The notes beneath the pieces were generated by a model. It saw only the letters and a program-made list of their open reading frames with translations. It was not told the origin of the DNA and did not search any database. Source: Tenacibaculum mesophilum (GTDB lineage: Bacteria > Bacteroidota > Bacteroidia > Flavobacteriales > Flavobacteriaceae). Taken from it: a stretch of DNA of 64,000 nt. Where the stretch lies: NCBI RefSeq assembly GCF_003867075.1, contig NZ_CP032544.1, positions 1,544,001-1,608,000 on the forward strand, in the 5' to 3' direction. The position numbers and the translations under genes are program-made. The first letter of the stretch is position 1. Each line of letters begins with the position of its first letter. Below are positions 25,980-36,107 of this stretch, piece after piece.

Positions 25980-28841
25980 ATGTTTTCTGTAAAACTTTTA
26001 AACTCGCATTATATAATATTGAAACAGAAAATACTCCTTTTAGTATGTACTTCCATCTTGTATTGCTTTAAAATAGTAGCACAAGAAAACTCTGTTGAAA
26101 TAAAAGCTAAATTAGATATAGGCAACGATGTTATTCATATTCTACAAAAAACAACTTTTTACAATCACTCTTCTTCTAATCTAGATTATATTTTTTTACA
26201 TAACTGGGCAAATGGTTATAAAAACGATGATACTCCCTTAGCAAAACGGTTTATTGAAGATTACAAAAAAAACTTTTACTTTTCAAAAGAAAAAGATAGA
26301 GGTTACAGTAAAATAAAAAACTTAACTGTTAACTTTAAACAAGTTTCATTCAAAGAGAATAAAAATCAACAAGATATTATTAAAGTACTACTCAACAAAC
26401 CTTTAAAACCAAAAGACAGCTTAATAATACGTACCTCATATTCTGTAAAAATTCCAAATGCAAAATATACAGGATATGGAAAAACAAAAACTGGATACCA
26501 TTTACGTTTTTGGTATCTAACTCCTGCCGTATATGATAAAAAATGGCAACTGATGAGTAACTTAAATTTAGACGATCTATACGAGGAGCTCTCTAATTAC
26601 TCTATTTCTATAGATATTCCTAAGAATTATCATATTGAAAGTAATTTGTATCAATATAAAACTGAACACAATAACTATACAAACTATTATTTAGTTGGCG
26701 CCCAAAAAAAGGATATTATACTCCATATTGACACTGTTAAAACTTTTAAATCTTTTAAGCTAAAGGATAAAGAAATTAAAACTGATGCCTACCTTAAAAA
26801 AATCACGAATGAAGAGACTACCAAAATTATAAATAAACAAATACAATTTATAGAAAACTTTATAGGTAAACACCCTCACCCTGAAATTTTTGTAGATTCT
26901 CGAACTATTAATAAAAATTCATTACATGAAATTTATGGGCTTCCAAGCTGGTTGAAACCTTTTCCTAAAAACTTTAGATGGGAAACTGGGTTCTTTAAAG
27001 CTCTTACTCAGAAATATTTCGACGATATTATTATTCAAAACCCAAGAAAAGATTATTGGCTTACTGATGGCTTGCAAACTTTTTTAATGATGGAGTATGT
27101 AAAAAAATACTATCCTGAAATTACTTTTCTAGGAAAATACTCTAAGTATTGGCCAATAAAAACATATAACATTGCTCAATTAAAGCAGAATGACAAATAC
27201 CCTCTAGTATATCAGTTTAGCTCTCGAAAATTTTACGATCAATCTTTAATAACCTCTAGTGATTCTCTTTCTAATTTTAACAGAAAAGTTGTTAGTAAAT
27301 ACAAAGCAGGTTTAGGTATTAAGTATTTACACGATTTTGTAGGCGATAGTATTTTAAAAAAATCAGTAAAAGAATTTTATATTCAAAATCAATTAAAGCC
27401 CTCAAGTAGTAAATACTTTGCTCATATACTTCAAAAAAACACTTCAAAAGATTTGCAATGGTTCTTTGGAGATTATCTTACTACCGATAAAAAAATTGAT
27501 TACAAAATAAAAAAGGTAGCTTATACCAAAAATAAAGACTCTCTAATTGTTACAATTAAAAATAAAAGAACGTTTAAAGCTCCTGTTGCACTATATGGCA
27601 TCCAAAATAAAGATATAAAATTTAAAACTTGGATTACTAATATAGACTCTACCAAAACAGTTAAAATTAAAAGAGGCGACTTCAATAAACTAGCTTTAAA
27701 CTATGAAAACAACTATCCTGAATTTAACTCTCTTAACAATTTTAGAAATGTAAATAATAGCTTTATAAGCAAGCCTCTCCAATTTCGTTTTTTTAAAGAT
27801 TTTGAAAACCCCTATTATAATCAGTTATTTTATTATCCTGATATTAAGTATAATTTGTATGATGGTTTAATACTTGGAGTAAATATAAATAATAAATCAC
27901 TGGTTAATCATAATTTTCAATTTAGTTTAACCCCAAACTATAGTCTAAAAAGTAGAAACTTTACAGGATCTTTTTCTGTAGCATATAATCATTTTTTAAG
28001 AGACTCTAAGATTTATAAAATACGATATGGAATTTCAGGAAGTAACTTTCATTACGCACCTGAATTAGGGTATAATACTTTAAGTCCATTTATTAATTTT
28101 CAATTTAGAAGAAATACACTCCGCGATATAGGTTCAAAATTCTTAATAGCTCGAATGGTTAGTATTAATAAAGAAGTTGCACCTAACAATACTCAGAGTG
28201 ATCAAGACAAGTATAATATTTTTAACCTTCGCTATATCAACAACAAATTTGATGCTATACGCAGAATACAGTATGCTGCTAACCTTGAAATAAACTCTAA
28301 TTTCAGTAAAATTTCAACCGATTTTCGTTATAGAAAATTCTTTACTGCTAATGAAAGTTTTGAAGTTCGATTTTTTGGCGGACTCTTCTTATCAAACAAA
28401 ACAGAAGGAAATTACTTTAGCTTTGGATTAAATCGCGGAAATGATTACTTGTTTGAGCAAAATTTATTTGGTCGCTCAGAAAGTGAAGGTATCTTTAGTC
28501 AGCAGTTTGTCGTTGGTCAAGGAGGTTTTAAATCTAAATTTAAAGAACCATACTTTGCTAATCAGCTTATAACATCTATTAATACCAGTGTAAGCGTATG
28601 GAAGTGGGCAGAAATTTATAATGACGTTGCCATGTTAAAAAACAAAAATACCTCTCCAAAGTTTTTTTATGAAAACGGTATTCGATTAAACTTCCTTCCT
28701 GAAATATTTGAATTTTATCTTCCTATTTACACCAATGAAGGTTTTGAAATCAATAAAAGAGCCTATCCTTCAAAAATTAGATTCATCATTACAACAGATA
28801 TTGATAGAATTTATAATTTTATTAGAAGAGGTGTATTATAA
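25980..28841 (+). CDS. M1-peptidase-like protein without zinc site, with C-terminal beta-barrel-like region
   Basis: The 953 residues start with a signal peptide ending in VAQ near 35. Residues about 40-480 resemble M1 (gluzincin) aminopeptidases: RFWYLTPAVYD near 180 and YWLTDGLQTFLMMEYVKKYYP near 360 align with the helix carrying the third zinc ligand (usually WLxEG). The HExxH that should lie about 20 residues earlier is absent (LTQKYFDD there) and Glu is replaced by Asp. The last 300 residues alternate polar and hydrophobic with many aromatics, as in outer-membrane beta-barrels. An alternative TTG start at 26019 gives MKQKILLLVCTSILYC, a tidier signal peptide. Probably a non-catalytic outer-membrane protein; function unknown. 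Confidence 0.7.
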   Translation: MFSVKLLNSHYIILKQKILLLVCTSILYCFKIVAQENSVEIKAKLDIGNDVIHILQKTTFYNHSSSNLDYIFLHNWANGYKNDDTPLAKRFIEDYKKNFYFSKEKDRGYSKIKNLTVNFKQVSFKENKNQQDIIKVLLNKPLKPKDSLIIRTSYSVKIPNAKYTGYGKTKTGYHLRFWYLTPAVYDKKWQLMSNLNLDDLYEELSNYSISIDIPKNYHIESNLYQYKTEHNNYTNYYLVGAQKKDIILHIDTVKTFKSFKLKDKEIKTDAYLKKITNEETTKIINKQIQFIENFIGKHPHPEIFVDSRTINKNSLHEIYGLPSWLKPFPKNFRWETGFFKALTQKYFDDIIIQNPRKDYWLTDGLQTFLMMEYVKKYYPEITFLGKYSKYWPIKTYNIAQLKQNDKYPLVYQFSSRKFYDQSLITSSDSLSNFNRKVVSKYKAGLGIKYLHDFVGDSILKKSVKEFYIQNQLKPSSSKYFAHILQKNTSKDLQWFFGDYLTTDKKIDYKIKKVAYTKNKDSLIVTIKNKRTFKAPVALYGIQNKDIKFKTWITNIDSTKTVKIKRGDFNKLALNYENNYPEFNSLNNFRNVNNSFISKPLQFRFFKDFENPYYNQLFYYPDIKYNLYDGLILGVNINNKSLVNHNFQFSLTPNYSLKSRNFTGSFSVAYNHFLRDSKIYKIRYGISGSNFHYAPELGYNTLSPFINFQFRRNTLRDIGSKFLIARMVSINKEVAPNNTQSDQDKYNIFNLRYINNKFDAIRRIQYAANLEINSNFSKISTDFRYRKFFTANESFEVRFFGGLFLSNKTEGNYFSFGLNRGNDYLFEQNLFGRSESEGIFSQQFVVGQGGFKSKFKEPYFANQLITSINTSVSVWKWAEIYNDVAMLKNKNTSPKFFYENGIRLNFLPEIFEFYLPIYTNEGFEINKRAYPSKIRFIITTDIDRIYNFIRRGVL

Positions 28842-28926
28842 ATATCTCAATAATTACTTTATTTTAGTTGTTTTTTTGAAGAATATTCAACGAAAATAGA
28901 AATTTTTAAATATCAACTAAAAAACC

Positions 28927-28934
28927 TATCTTTG
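28927..28934 (+). promoter_or_regulatory. -7 promoter element before the E1 dehydrogenase gene
   Basis: TATCTTTG fits TAnnTTTG and lies 18 bases before the ATG at 28953, implying a leader of about a dozen bases. No clear -33 element. Confidence 0.5.
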
Positions 28935-28952
28935 TAACCATACCTAAATTAG

Positions 28953-31412
28953 ATGATTATGACGCAAAATACCGAAATAGCTAATACTCAACAGCTTTCT
29001 TTTCAAGATTTTAAAAATGAAGTTTTAAAGGACTATAGAATTGCTCGTATTAGTCGAGAATGTAGTTTATTAGGAAGAAGAGAAGTTTTAACAGGTAAAG
29101 CTAAATTTGGAATTTTTGGAGATGGTAAAGAAGTACCACAGTTAGCTATGGCTAAAGCTTTTCAAAATGGAGATTTCAGATCAGGTTATTATCGTGACCA
29201 AACCTTTATGATGGCTATTGGAGAATTAACTCCACAACAATTTTTTGCAGGATTATACGCACATACTGATATTGATATTGAGCCTATGTCTGCCGGTCGT
29301 CAAATGGGAGGACATTTTGCAACACATTCTTTAGATGAAAACGGTAACTGGAAAAATTTAACCGCTCAAAAAAATTCATCATCAGATATCTCTCCTACTG
29401 CAGGACAAATGCCTCGTTTATTAGGATTAGCACAAGCATCTAAAATCTATAGAAATGTTAAAGGTTTAGAAAAGCATACTAACTTTTCAATCAACGGTAA
29501 CGAAGTTGCTTGGGGTACTATTGGTAATGCTAGTACAAGTGAGGGATTGTTTTTTGAAACTATCAATGCTGCTGGTGTTTTACAAGTTCCAATGATAATG
29601 AATGTTTGGGATGATGAGTACGGAATTTCAGTTCATGCACGTCATCAAACTACTAAAGAAAGTATTTCAGAAATATTAAAAGGATTCCAGCGTGAAAATG
29701 AAAGTAATGGGTATGAAATTTTCGTAGTGAATGGTTGGGATTATGTTCAGTTAATTGACACTTACAACAAAGCTTCTAAAATTGCTAGAGAGCAACATAT
29801 ACCTGTATTAATTCATGTAAAAGAATTAACACAACCTCAAGGACACTCTACTTCAGGTTCTCACGAACGTTACAAATCGAAAGAACGTTTACAATGGGAA
29901 CAAGAGTTTGATTGTATTGCTCAAATGCGTAAGTGGATTTTAGAATTTGAACTAGAAAATGAAGATGGAGAGACTTTAAAATTTATTGATTCTGAAGAAG
30001 ATTTAATCAATATTGAAAAAGAAGCGAAAAAAGAAGTTAGTAAAGCTAAACGTGATGCTTGGAGCGCATATACAAACGAAATAAAAGCAGAAGTAGCCGA
30101 AGCTATTGCTTTGTTAGATACCATTGCACAAAAAAGTAACAACGGTTCTTTCATTTCAAAATACAAAAACGATTTAGCGGCAATTGCTGAACCTATCAGA
30201 AAAGATATTTTAGTAGCAGCACGTAAAACGTTACGTTACTTAAGAGATGAAGATTTCACTGAAAAAACTGCACTTCAAAACTTTATTAAAACTTCAATTG
30301 ATAAAGCTGCTGTAAAATATTCAGCTCATTTATTAAGTGAAACTGAATTAGCTACTGAAAAAATTTCTGCCGAAGCTCCAACCTATGCTTCTGAAAAAAA
30401 TATGGTAGATGCACGTATTATTATGCGTGATAACTTTGATGCTATTTTAGCAAAACACCCTGAAGTGTTAATTTTTGGGGAAGATGCTGGGTATATAGGT
30501 GATGTTAATCAAGGGTTAGAAGGTTTACAAGAAAAGTTTGGTGAGTTACGTGTTTCTGATACAGGTATTCGTGAAGCGACTATTTTAGGTCAAGGTATTG
30601 GTATGGCAATGCGTGGTTTGCGCCCAATTGCTGAGATTCAATATTTAGATTATTTACTGTATGCTTTACAAATTATGAGCGACGATTTAGCTACGTTGCG
30701 TTACCGTACTTTTGGAAAGCAAAAAGCTCCGTTAATTATCCGTACCCGTGGACATCGTTTAGAAGGAATTTGGCATTCAGGTTCACCAATGGGTGGAATA
30801 ATAAACAATGTAAGAGGAATTCATGTATTAGTTCCTCGTAACATGACTAAAGCCGCTGGGTTCTATAACACTTTATTGGAAGGAGATGATCCTGCCTTAG
30901 TCGTAGAATGTTTAAACGGATACCGTTTAAAAGAAGAATTACCAACAAACTTAGGAGATTTTAAAACTCCAATTGGTGTTGTTGAAACTATCAAAGAAGG
31001 AAACGATATCACCATTGTTTCTTATGGTTCTACCCTACGAATTGTTGAAGAAGCTGCTAAAGATTTAGCACAAGTAGGTATAGATGTAGAAATTGTAGAT
31101 GCTCAAAGTTTATTACCTTTTGATATTAATCACGATACAGTTAAATCAGTGGCTAAAACAAATCGTTTATTAGTTGTTGACGAAGATGTTCCTGGAGGAG
31201 CTTCAGCTTATTTATTACAAGAAATTGTTGAAAATCAAAATGGTTATAGACATTTAGATAGTAAACCACAAACATTAACAGCAAAAGCACATAGACCTGC
31301 TTATGGTACCGACGGAGATTACTTCTCTAAACCATCTGCAGAAGATATTTTTGAAAAAGTATACGAAATTATGAACGAAGCAAACCCTTCTAAATTCAAG
31401 AGTTTGTATTAA
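28953..31412 (+). CDS. 2-oxoacid dehydrogenase E1, alpha and beta parts fused
   Basis: Thiamine-diphosphate enzyme that decarboxylates a branched-chain or related 2-oxoacid for a lipoyl E2 partner. The 819 residues fuse the alpha part (about 1-400, with RSGYYRDQTFMMAIGEL and NASTSEGLFFETINAAG) and the beta part (about 460-819, with IFGEDAGYIGDVNQGLEGL, EIQYLDYLLYALQIM and VPGGASAYLLQEIV). Such fusions are common in Bacteroidota. The GDG cofactor motif reads IGN and the usual Asn-Asn segment reads WDDEYGIS, a rearranged metal-binding pattern. Start ATG at 28953 or 28959. No E2 or E3 gene is adjacent. Confidence 0.88.
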   Translation: MIMTQNTEIANTQQLSFQDFKNEVLKDYRIARISRECSLLGRREVLTGKAKFGIFGDGKEVPQLAMAKAFQNGDFRSGYYRDQTFMMAIGELTPQQFFAGLYAHTDIDIEPMSAGRQMGGHFATHSLDENGNWKNLTAQKNSSSDISPTAGQMPRLLGLAQASKIYRNVKGLEKHTNFSINGNEVAWGTIGNASTSEGLFFETINAAGVLQVPMIMNVWDDEYGISVHARHQTTKESISEILKGFQRENESNGYEIFVVNGWDYVQLIDTYNKASKIAREQHIPVLIHVKELTQPQGHSTSGSHERYKSKERLQWEQEFDCIAQMRKWILEFELENEDGETLKFIDSEEDLINIEKEAKKEVSKAKRDAWSAYTNEIKAEVAEAIALLDTIAQKSNNGSFISKYKNDLAAIAEPIRKDILVAARKTLRYLRDEDFTEKTALQNFIKTSIDKAAVKYSAHLLSETELATEKISAEAPTYASEKNMVDARIIMRDNFDAILAKHPEVLIFGEDAGYIGDVNQGLEGLQEKFGELRVSDTGIREATILGQGIGMAMRGLRPIAEIQYLDYLLYALQIMSDDLATLRYRTFGKQKAPLIIRTRGHRLEGIWHSGSPMGGIINNVRGIHVLVPRNMTKAAGFYNTLLEGDDPALVVECLNGYRLKEELPTNLGDFKTPIGVVETIKEGNDITIVSYGSTLRIVEEAAKDLAQVGIDVEIVDAQSLLPFDINHDTVKSVAKTNRLLVVDEDVPGGASAYLLQEIVENQNGYRHLDSKPQTLTAKAHRPAYGTDGDYFSKPSAEDIFEKVYEIMNEANPSKFKSLY

Positions 31413-31440
31413 TAATTAATTTTAAAATAATTAAAATAAA

Positions 31441-31474
31441 AAAAACGATTTTAGAATATTCTAAAATCGTTTTT
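31441..31474. terminator. two-way terminator between convergent genes
   Basis: A perfect 34-base palindrome whose left arm is AAAAACGATTTTAGAAT, with A-run and T-run at the ends. It serves the E1 gene on the plus strand and the SH3 lipoprotein gene on the minus strand. Confidence 0.9.
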
Positions 31475-31494
31475 TTATTCGCTTTTTTATATAA

Positions 31495-32265
31495 TTATTC
31501 AGCTACTTTTTCTGCTACCGCCTCAGTAGCTGCTTCTGCTTCCTGCGTATCTAAAGGCTGATTTTTTGACTCGTAATCTTCTATTTTATTCTCTATAACT
31601 GGGATAAACTTAGAAGAAGATAGATCTGAATTATTTATAACATCTTTCAATGCCTTTATTCTTTCTGTCATTGTTGGTTGAGTATTTGCTATTCCTGCAA
31701 ATTTAGCTGTTGCTATATCAACTTGATCATTTGTAATATTAGAAGTTTTTACCCAACCTTCTTCTATATACTTCCCTTCAGATCTTTTTCCTTTAACTTT
31801 AATCCAATCGCCTTGAGTTTCAGTCACAGCAATAATATCCATAACGCTGTACTTTTTTTCTGTTTTAGTAAGTAAATCTGGCCTTTTGTAAACTACTGCC
31901 TCTTCTAACATAGCTCCCACTTTACCATTAACAGCTAAAAAGGTAGATCTAGTCCATCCTTCTTTTCCGTCAATCAACTTTACTTTGTAATACTCTTTCT
32001 TAGAAACAGAATCTATAGTTTCTTCTCCTGTTAAGGTTACTTTTTCTCCTAAACTAATAGAAGTTATCCATTTACCTTTTGTAGAAGCACTTTCTCTAAT
32101 AGATAATTTATCTAATAAACAAATTGCTGAAGTAGACTTTTCTTCTTTTTCATTAATAGATTTTTCAGTTGTTGAAGTACCTTCTTTGTTTTCTGAGTTT
32201 TTGTCGTCTTTACAACTTACACAAATAGTAGACACTAATGCAATAGCAATTAATATTTTTTTCAT
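31495..32265 (-). CDS. lipoprotein with bacterial SH3 domains
   Basis: The 256 residues start MKKILIAIALVSTICVSC, a lipoprotein signal with the lipobox Cys at 18, then a Lys/Glu/Ser linker. Two SH3_3-like domains follow (LSIRESASTKGKWITSISLGE and VYKRPDLLTKTEKKYSVMDI), which in such proteins bind peptidoglycan peptides. I use the ATG at 32265, since the signal peptide starts there, not the longer frame from 32295. It is read from a TATATTTG box just upstream. Confidence 0.85.
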   Translation of the reverse strand: MKKILIAIALVSTICVSCKDDKNSENKEGTSTTEKSINEKEEKSTSAICLLDKLSIRESASTKGKWITSISLGEKVTLTGEETIDSVSKKEYYKVKLIDGKEGWTRSTFLAVNGKVGAMLEEAVVYKRPDLLTKTEKKYSVMDIIAVTETQGDWIKVKGKRSEGKYIEEGWVKTSNITNDQVDIATAKFAGIANTQPTMTERIKALKDVINNSDLSSSKFIPVIENKIEDYESKNQPLDTQEAEAATEAVAEKVAE

Positions 32266-32283
32266 TATTATAAATTTTTTACG

Positions 32284-32291
32284 CAAATATA
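32284..32291 (-). promoter_or_regulatory. -7 promoter element for the SH3 lipoprotein gene
   Basis: TATATTTG on the minus strand, followed by C, 18 bases before the ATG. It fits TAnnTTTG; the -33 element is unclear. Confidence 0.5.
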
Positions 32292-32330
32292 TCATTTATT
32301 AATTAAATAATTTAACATGCTTTATTTACA

Positions 32331-33602
32331 TTATTTGTTTAAAATAAAATTCCCAACATTACAGCTTAAACATTTTTTTTTTTGGCAATAATTATTTTTC
32401 AACTCTAATAAAGCCTGAGATTCAAAAGCATTTTTTGCTTTAATTTTTAACTCATCAAACTTATTTATAATTGAATTTTTTTCTGGGTGTATTTGTTGTA
32501 TCAATTTTAACAAACTTTCTTCATTAACCTCTCCTCTAGCTTGTTCATAAACAAACTTTAAAGGAATAATTGTATTAATAATCAACAAGTCAATAAATGA
32601 TTTTGTAAGTATTTTAACTGATTTTTTTGACTCAGAACCAAACGTATAATGAGTTTTCCAAAACTCATTTACTTCAACTGTAAATAAATTATAAAAAACC
32701 TCTATTTTATTTACATCCATTAACCTTGAAAATAAGCTTTCATATTTATTATATAAAGCCACTAATTGCGCTATTCTAATCGTAGGAAAGTTATTGGGGC
32801 GCATTCTAAAAAATTGAAAACGGTGTTTTATTAATGATTGTAGCCTGTATTTGTGCTTTATATAAACATACTCATTTTTAAGTTGCTTATAATAACTCTC
32901 TTCTATTTCATCAGCTAAAAAACCTGCCTGTCCAAACAATAAAGCAGATAGCTGCTCTTCGTTAAATCGAACTTTACGTAACACAGAAAAATCAAACGAT
33001 TGTGCTAGTTCTAGGAAAGCTGTTCCATTAACTTTCAATCCGAAATTCTTAGCTAATAACTGAAACAACACCGCTTCATAATCATTATTTGATTTTTGTA
33101 GCAGCTCTTTTATTACCACCGATTTATTCTCTAATCGTTCAAAATACAAACGTTCTAACCAGTTATTTAATAAAAAAGAATTGATTTCTCCTATCTGCTT
33201 TTCACAAGGAATCCATCGTCGTTCTTTTGAAAACAATTTTCTATAATTTACCAATACATCTTCTTGAACAATTTTTTGTAATTCAACCGTTGGTAATGGA
33301 TGATTATTTTTCATAAACACATCAGAATCATGTTCCCACACAACATGTAAAATAACCGCATCATAATTCACATCTTTTTCATGATGATGCGCATACCAAT
33401 CTGATGACTTTATATGAATTTCAACATTTCCAACCCATAGCTGCCCATCAATCTTCAATTTTGTATTCAAAAAATCAGGTCCTGAATTCGTATTATGACT
33501 CCCTGTGTTTAATACTTCAACGATTTCTCCTTTTACTGATATTAAATTTGCTTTGCTAAATAGTTTATACTGCCAAATAAAGTGCAAGAACTCTTCTTTC
33601 AT
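32331..33602 (-). CDS. DUF2851 family protein
   Basis: The 423 residues match the DUF2851 pattern of Bacteroidota: an N-terminal nuclease-like beta region (GSHNTNSGPDFLNTKLKIDG, VGNVEIHIKSSDWYAHHH and DAVILHVVWEHD) and a C-terminal tail with a Cys cluster (CQKKKCLSC). The order E-x-K with conserved His/Asp resembles PD-(D/E)xK nucleases, but that is inference. The ATG at 33602 (MKEEFLHFIWQY) is the family start; the longer open frame upstream is non-coding. Confidence 0.85.
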   Translation of the reverse strand: MKEEFLHFIWQYKLFSKANLISVKGEIVEVLNTGSHNTNSGPDFLNTKLKIDGQLWVGNVEIHIKSSDWYAHHHEKDVNYDAVILHVVWEHDSDVFMKNNHPLPTVELQKIVQEDVLVNYRKLFSKERRWIPCEKQIGEINSFLLNNWLERLYFERLENKSVVIKELLQKSNNDYEAVLFQLLAKNFGLKVNGTAFLELAQSFDFSVLRKVRFNEEQLSALLFGQAGFLADEIEESYYKQLKNEYVYIKHKYRLQSLIKHRFQFFRMRPNNFPTIRIAQLVALYNKYESLFSRLMDVNKIEVFYNLFTVEVNEFWKTHYTFGSESKKSVKILTKSFIDLLIINTIIPLKFVYEQARGEVNEESLLKLIQQIHPEKNSIINKFDELKIKAKNAFESQALLELKNNYCQKKKCLSCNVGNFILNK

Positions 33603-33815
33603 ACATTTTTTTATTTTCAATGTACAAAATATTTTTATGATACTATCAATATTAATTATTCGAAGTATTTTTAGACTACTTTTTATTCTTCTATTTTTGT
33701 CAAAATAAATTACTATAGGTAAACTTACAGGATAACAATGTAAGGGCACGTTTTTAATTTAGAGATAAACCTTGAAGTATTTTAACTCTCAATTATCGAG
33801 TAAAAATTAAACCAC

Positions 33816-34448
33816 ATGAATAGTATAGAAAATTTACAATGGCGTTACGCTGTTAAAAAATTTGACGAGCATAAATTTCTTTCCGAAGAACAAATTAATC
33901 TTTTAAAAGAAGCATTTAATTTAACTGCTACTTCTTATGGATTACAACCTGTAAAAATGGTTGTGGTTAAAAACAAAGATTTACAACAACAATTGGTGGC
34001 ACATTCTTGGAATCAACACCAAGTTGCACAGGCTTCTCATTTATTGGTATTGTGTACCCCAAAAGAACTTACTACTAAAGATGTTGAGAGCTATTTTAAA
34101 TTAGTAAAAGACATAAGAAACACACCCGATGAAATTTTAAATCCTTTCAAAGAGTTTTTAACTAACGATATAGAGAATAAATCTCCTGAAGTATTGTTCC
34201 ATTGGATGAAAAACCAAGCATATATTGCTTTAGGAAACTTAATGACTGTTGCTGCAAATGAAAAAATTGACAGCTGCCCTATGGAAGGTTTTGTTCCTGA
34301 AAAATATGATGAAATTTTAGAATTAGATAAATACAACTTACAATCAGTTTTAGTATTACCTGTTGGTTTTAGAGCAGAAGATGACTACATGAAAGACTTA
34401 AAAAAAGTTCGTAGAAAAACAGAAAATGTCGTTATTGAGCTTTCTTAG
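33816..34448 (+). CDS. NAD(P)H-dependent oxidoreductase, nitroreductase family
   Basis: FMN enzyme like NfsB. The 210 residues have RYAVKKFDEHKFLSEEQ at the start (FMN-phosphate-binding Arg region), TSYGLQPVKMVVV near 40-52 and the usual helical core. It has the family length. It is followed after 63 bases by the sodium/solute symporter gene, with a hairpin between, so co-transcription is uncertain. Confidence 0.9.
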   Translation: MNSIENLQWRYAVKKFDEHKFLSEEQINLLKEAFNLTATSYGLQPVKMVVVKNKDLQQQLVAHSWNQHQVAQASHLLVLCTPKELTTKDVESYFKLVKDIRNTPDEILNPFKEFLTNDIENKSPEVLFHWMKNQAYIALGNLMTVAANEKIDSCPMEGFVPEKYDEILELDKYNLQSVLVLPVGFRAEDDYMKDLKKVRRKTENVVIELS

Positions 34449-34456
34449 ACAACACT

Positions 34457-34504
34457 AATTATGAATTACGATTGATAATTTTAGTACATTCGTAATTCAT
34501 AATT
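34457..34504 (+). terminator. hairpin after the nitroreductase gene
   Basis: AATTATGAATTACGA (34457-34471) pairs over 15 bases with TCGTAATTCATAATT (34490-34504). It ends 7 bases before the ATG of the symporter gene, so it may also act on that gene's leader. There is no T-run. Confidence 0.5.
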
Positions 34505-34511
34505 TAACTAT

Positions 34512-36107
34512 ATGCAACCGTTACATATACTACTCCTTATTTTAGCCTATTTTGGTGTATTAATTCTTATCTCATACATCACAGGTAAATCGGCAAACAA
34601 TCAAACATTTTTTAAAGCAAACAACTCATCTCCTTGGTATTTAGTTGCCTTTGGTATGATTGGAGCATCATTATCTGGAGTTACTTTTATTTCGGTTCCT
34701 GGTTGGGTTGAAGGTGACAAAATGAGTTATATGCAAATGGTACTAGGGTACGTATTAGGTTATGCCGTTATTGGATTGGTACTACTTCCACTCTATTACC
34801 GATTAAATTTAACTTCAATTTACACCTATTTAGAAGGACGTTTTGGTAGATATTCGTACAAAACTGGGGCTTCTTTTTTCTTACTTTCAAGAACTATTGG
34901 TGCTGCCTTTCGCTTGTTTTTGGTGGCAAATGTATTACAGTTAATTTTGTTTGATGCTTATGGAATTCCGTTTTGGGTAACAGTAACAATTACCATTTTA
35001 CTTATATGGCTATATACTTTTAAAGGAGGCATAAAAACTATTGTATGGACAGACACTTTACAAACGTTGTTTATGCTAATTGCTGTTGGAGTTTGTATTG
35101 TAATGATAAAAGATGAAATGCAAATTGATAATTTGTTTTCGTATGTAACAGACAATAGCTTATCTAAAACTTTCTTTTTTGACGATGTAAAGGCTGGTAA
35201 CTATTTTTGGAAACAATTCTTTTCAGGAGCTTTTATTTCAATTGTGATGACAGGTTTAGATCAAGACATGATGCAAAAAAACTTGACTTGCCGCAATTTA
35301 AAAGATGCTCAAAAAAACATGTTTTGGTTTACTATAGTACTCGTTATTGTTAACTTCTTTTTCTTAGCTTTAGGAATCCTGTTAACTGATTACGCTACAG
35401 TAAATGAACTAAACGCTCATAAAGACAACTTATTTCCTACCATAGCTATGAGTGGTGATTTAGGTATAGCTACTTCCCTATTCTTCCTTCTCGGTTTAAT
35501 AGCAGCAGCATACTCAAGTGCTGATAGTGCTTTAACTTCATTAACTACTTCTTTTAGTATTGATATTCTTGAAATTGACAAAAAAGATAATGAGCAAGAA
35601 AGAGAAAAAACACGAAAGAAAATTCATGTGCTGTTTTCATTTATTTTAGTGGCTACTATCTTAATTTTTAAATATTTTATTGCTGATGAGAGTGTAATTG
35701 CTAAAATATTCCAATTTGCTGGTTATACTTACGGGCCGTTACTAGGTTTATATGCTTTCGGACTGTTTACTAAATTAAACATAAAAGACAAGTTAGTTCC
35801 TATCATTTGTTTAATGGCTCCTATTATAACTTATATTATTAGCTTTTACAGCAAGGAAAAGTTTGGGTTTGATTTTGGTTTTTTTGTATTGATATTAAAC
35901 GGATTCTTAACTTTTTTAGGATTACTTTTGATAAGTAATAATAAACAAAGTAAATCAGCAATTCTGCCTATAATTATGTCTCTTCTTGGTTTTCTAAGAG
36001 CTATATTGAATGGATTTGAAGACTGGAGAGCTATATTATTCCTAATTTTAGGTTTTACTTGGCTCAGTATTATTATCTCTAGATTAAAAAGCAAGCATAA
36101 TGCCTAA
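34512..36107 (+). CDS. sodium:solute symporter (SSS family)
   Basis: The 531 residues have about 13-14 membrane spans and SSS hallmarks: GMIGASLSGVTFISVPGWV near 46-64, and AAYSSADSALTSL near 335, the sodium-site region. The substrate cannot be read from sequence; bacterial relatives carry sugars, proline, pantothenate or sialic acid. The end of the gene overlaps the start of a small basic protein gene by 8 bases. Confidence 0.9.
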   Translation: MQPLHILLLILAYFGVLILISYITGKSANNQTFFKANNSSPWYLVAFGMIGASLSGVTFISVPGWVEGDKMSYMQMVLGYVLGYAVIGLVLLPLYYRLNLTSIYTYLEGRFGRYSYKTGASFFLLSRTIGAAFRLFLVANVLQLILFDAYGIPFWVTVTITILLIWLYTFKGGIKTIVWTDTLQTLFMLIAVGVCIVMIKDEMQIDNLFSYVTDNSLSKTFFFDDVKAGNYFWKQFFSGAFISIVMTGLDQDMMQKNLTCRNLKDAQKNMFWFTIVLVIVNFFFLALGILLTDYATVNELNAHKDNLFPTIAMSGDLGIATSLFFLLGLIAAAYSSADSALTSLTTSFSIDILEIDKKDNEQEREKTRKKIHVLFSFILVATILIFKYFIADESVIAKIFQFAGYTYGPLLGLYAFGLFTKLNIKDKLVPIICLMAPIITYIISFYSKEKFGFDFGFFVLILNGFLTFLGLLLISNNKQSKSAILPIIMSLLGFLRAILNGFEDWRAILFLILGFTWLSIIISRLKSKHNA

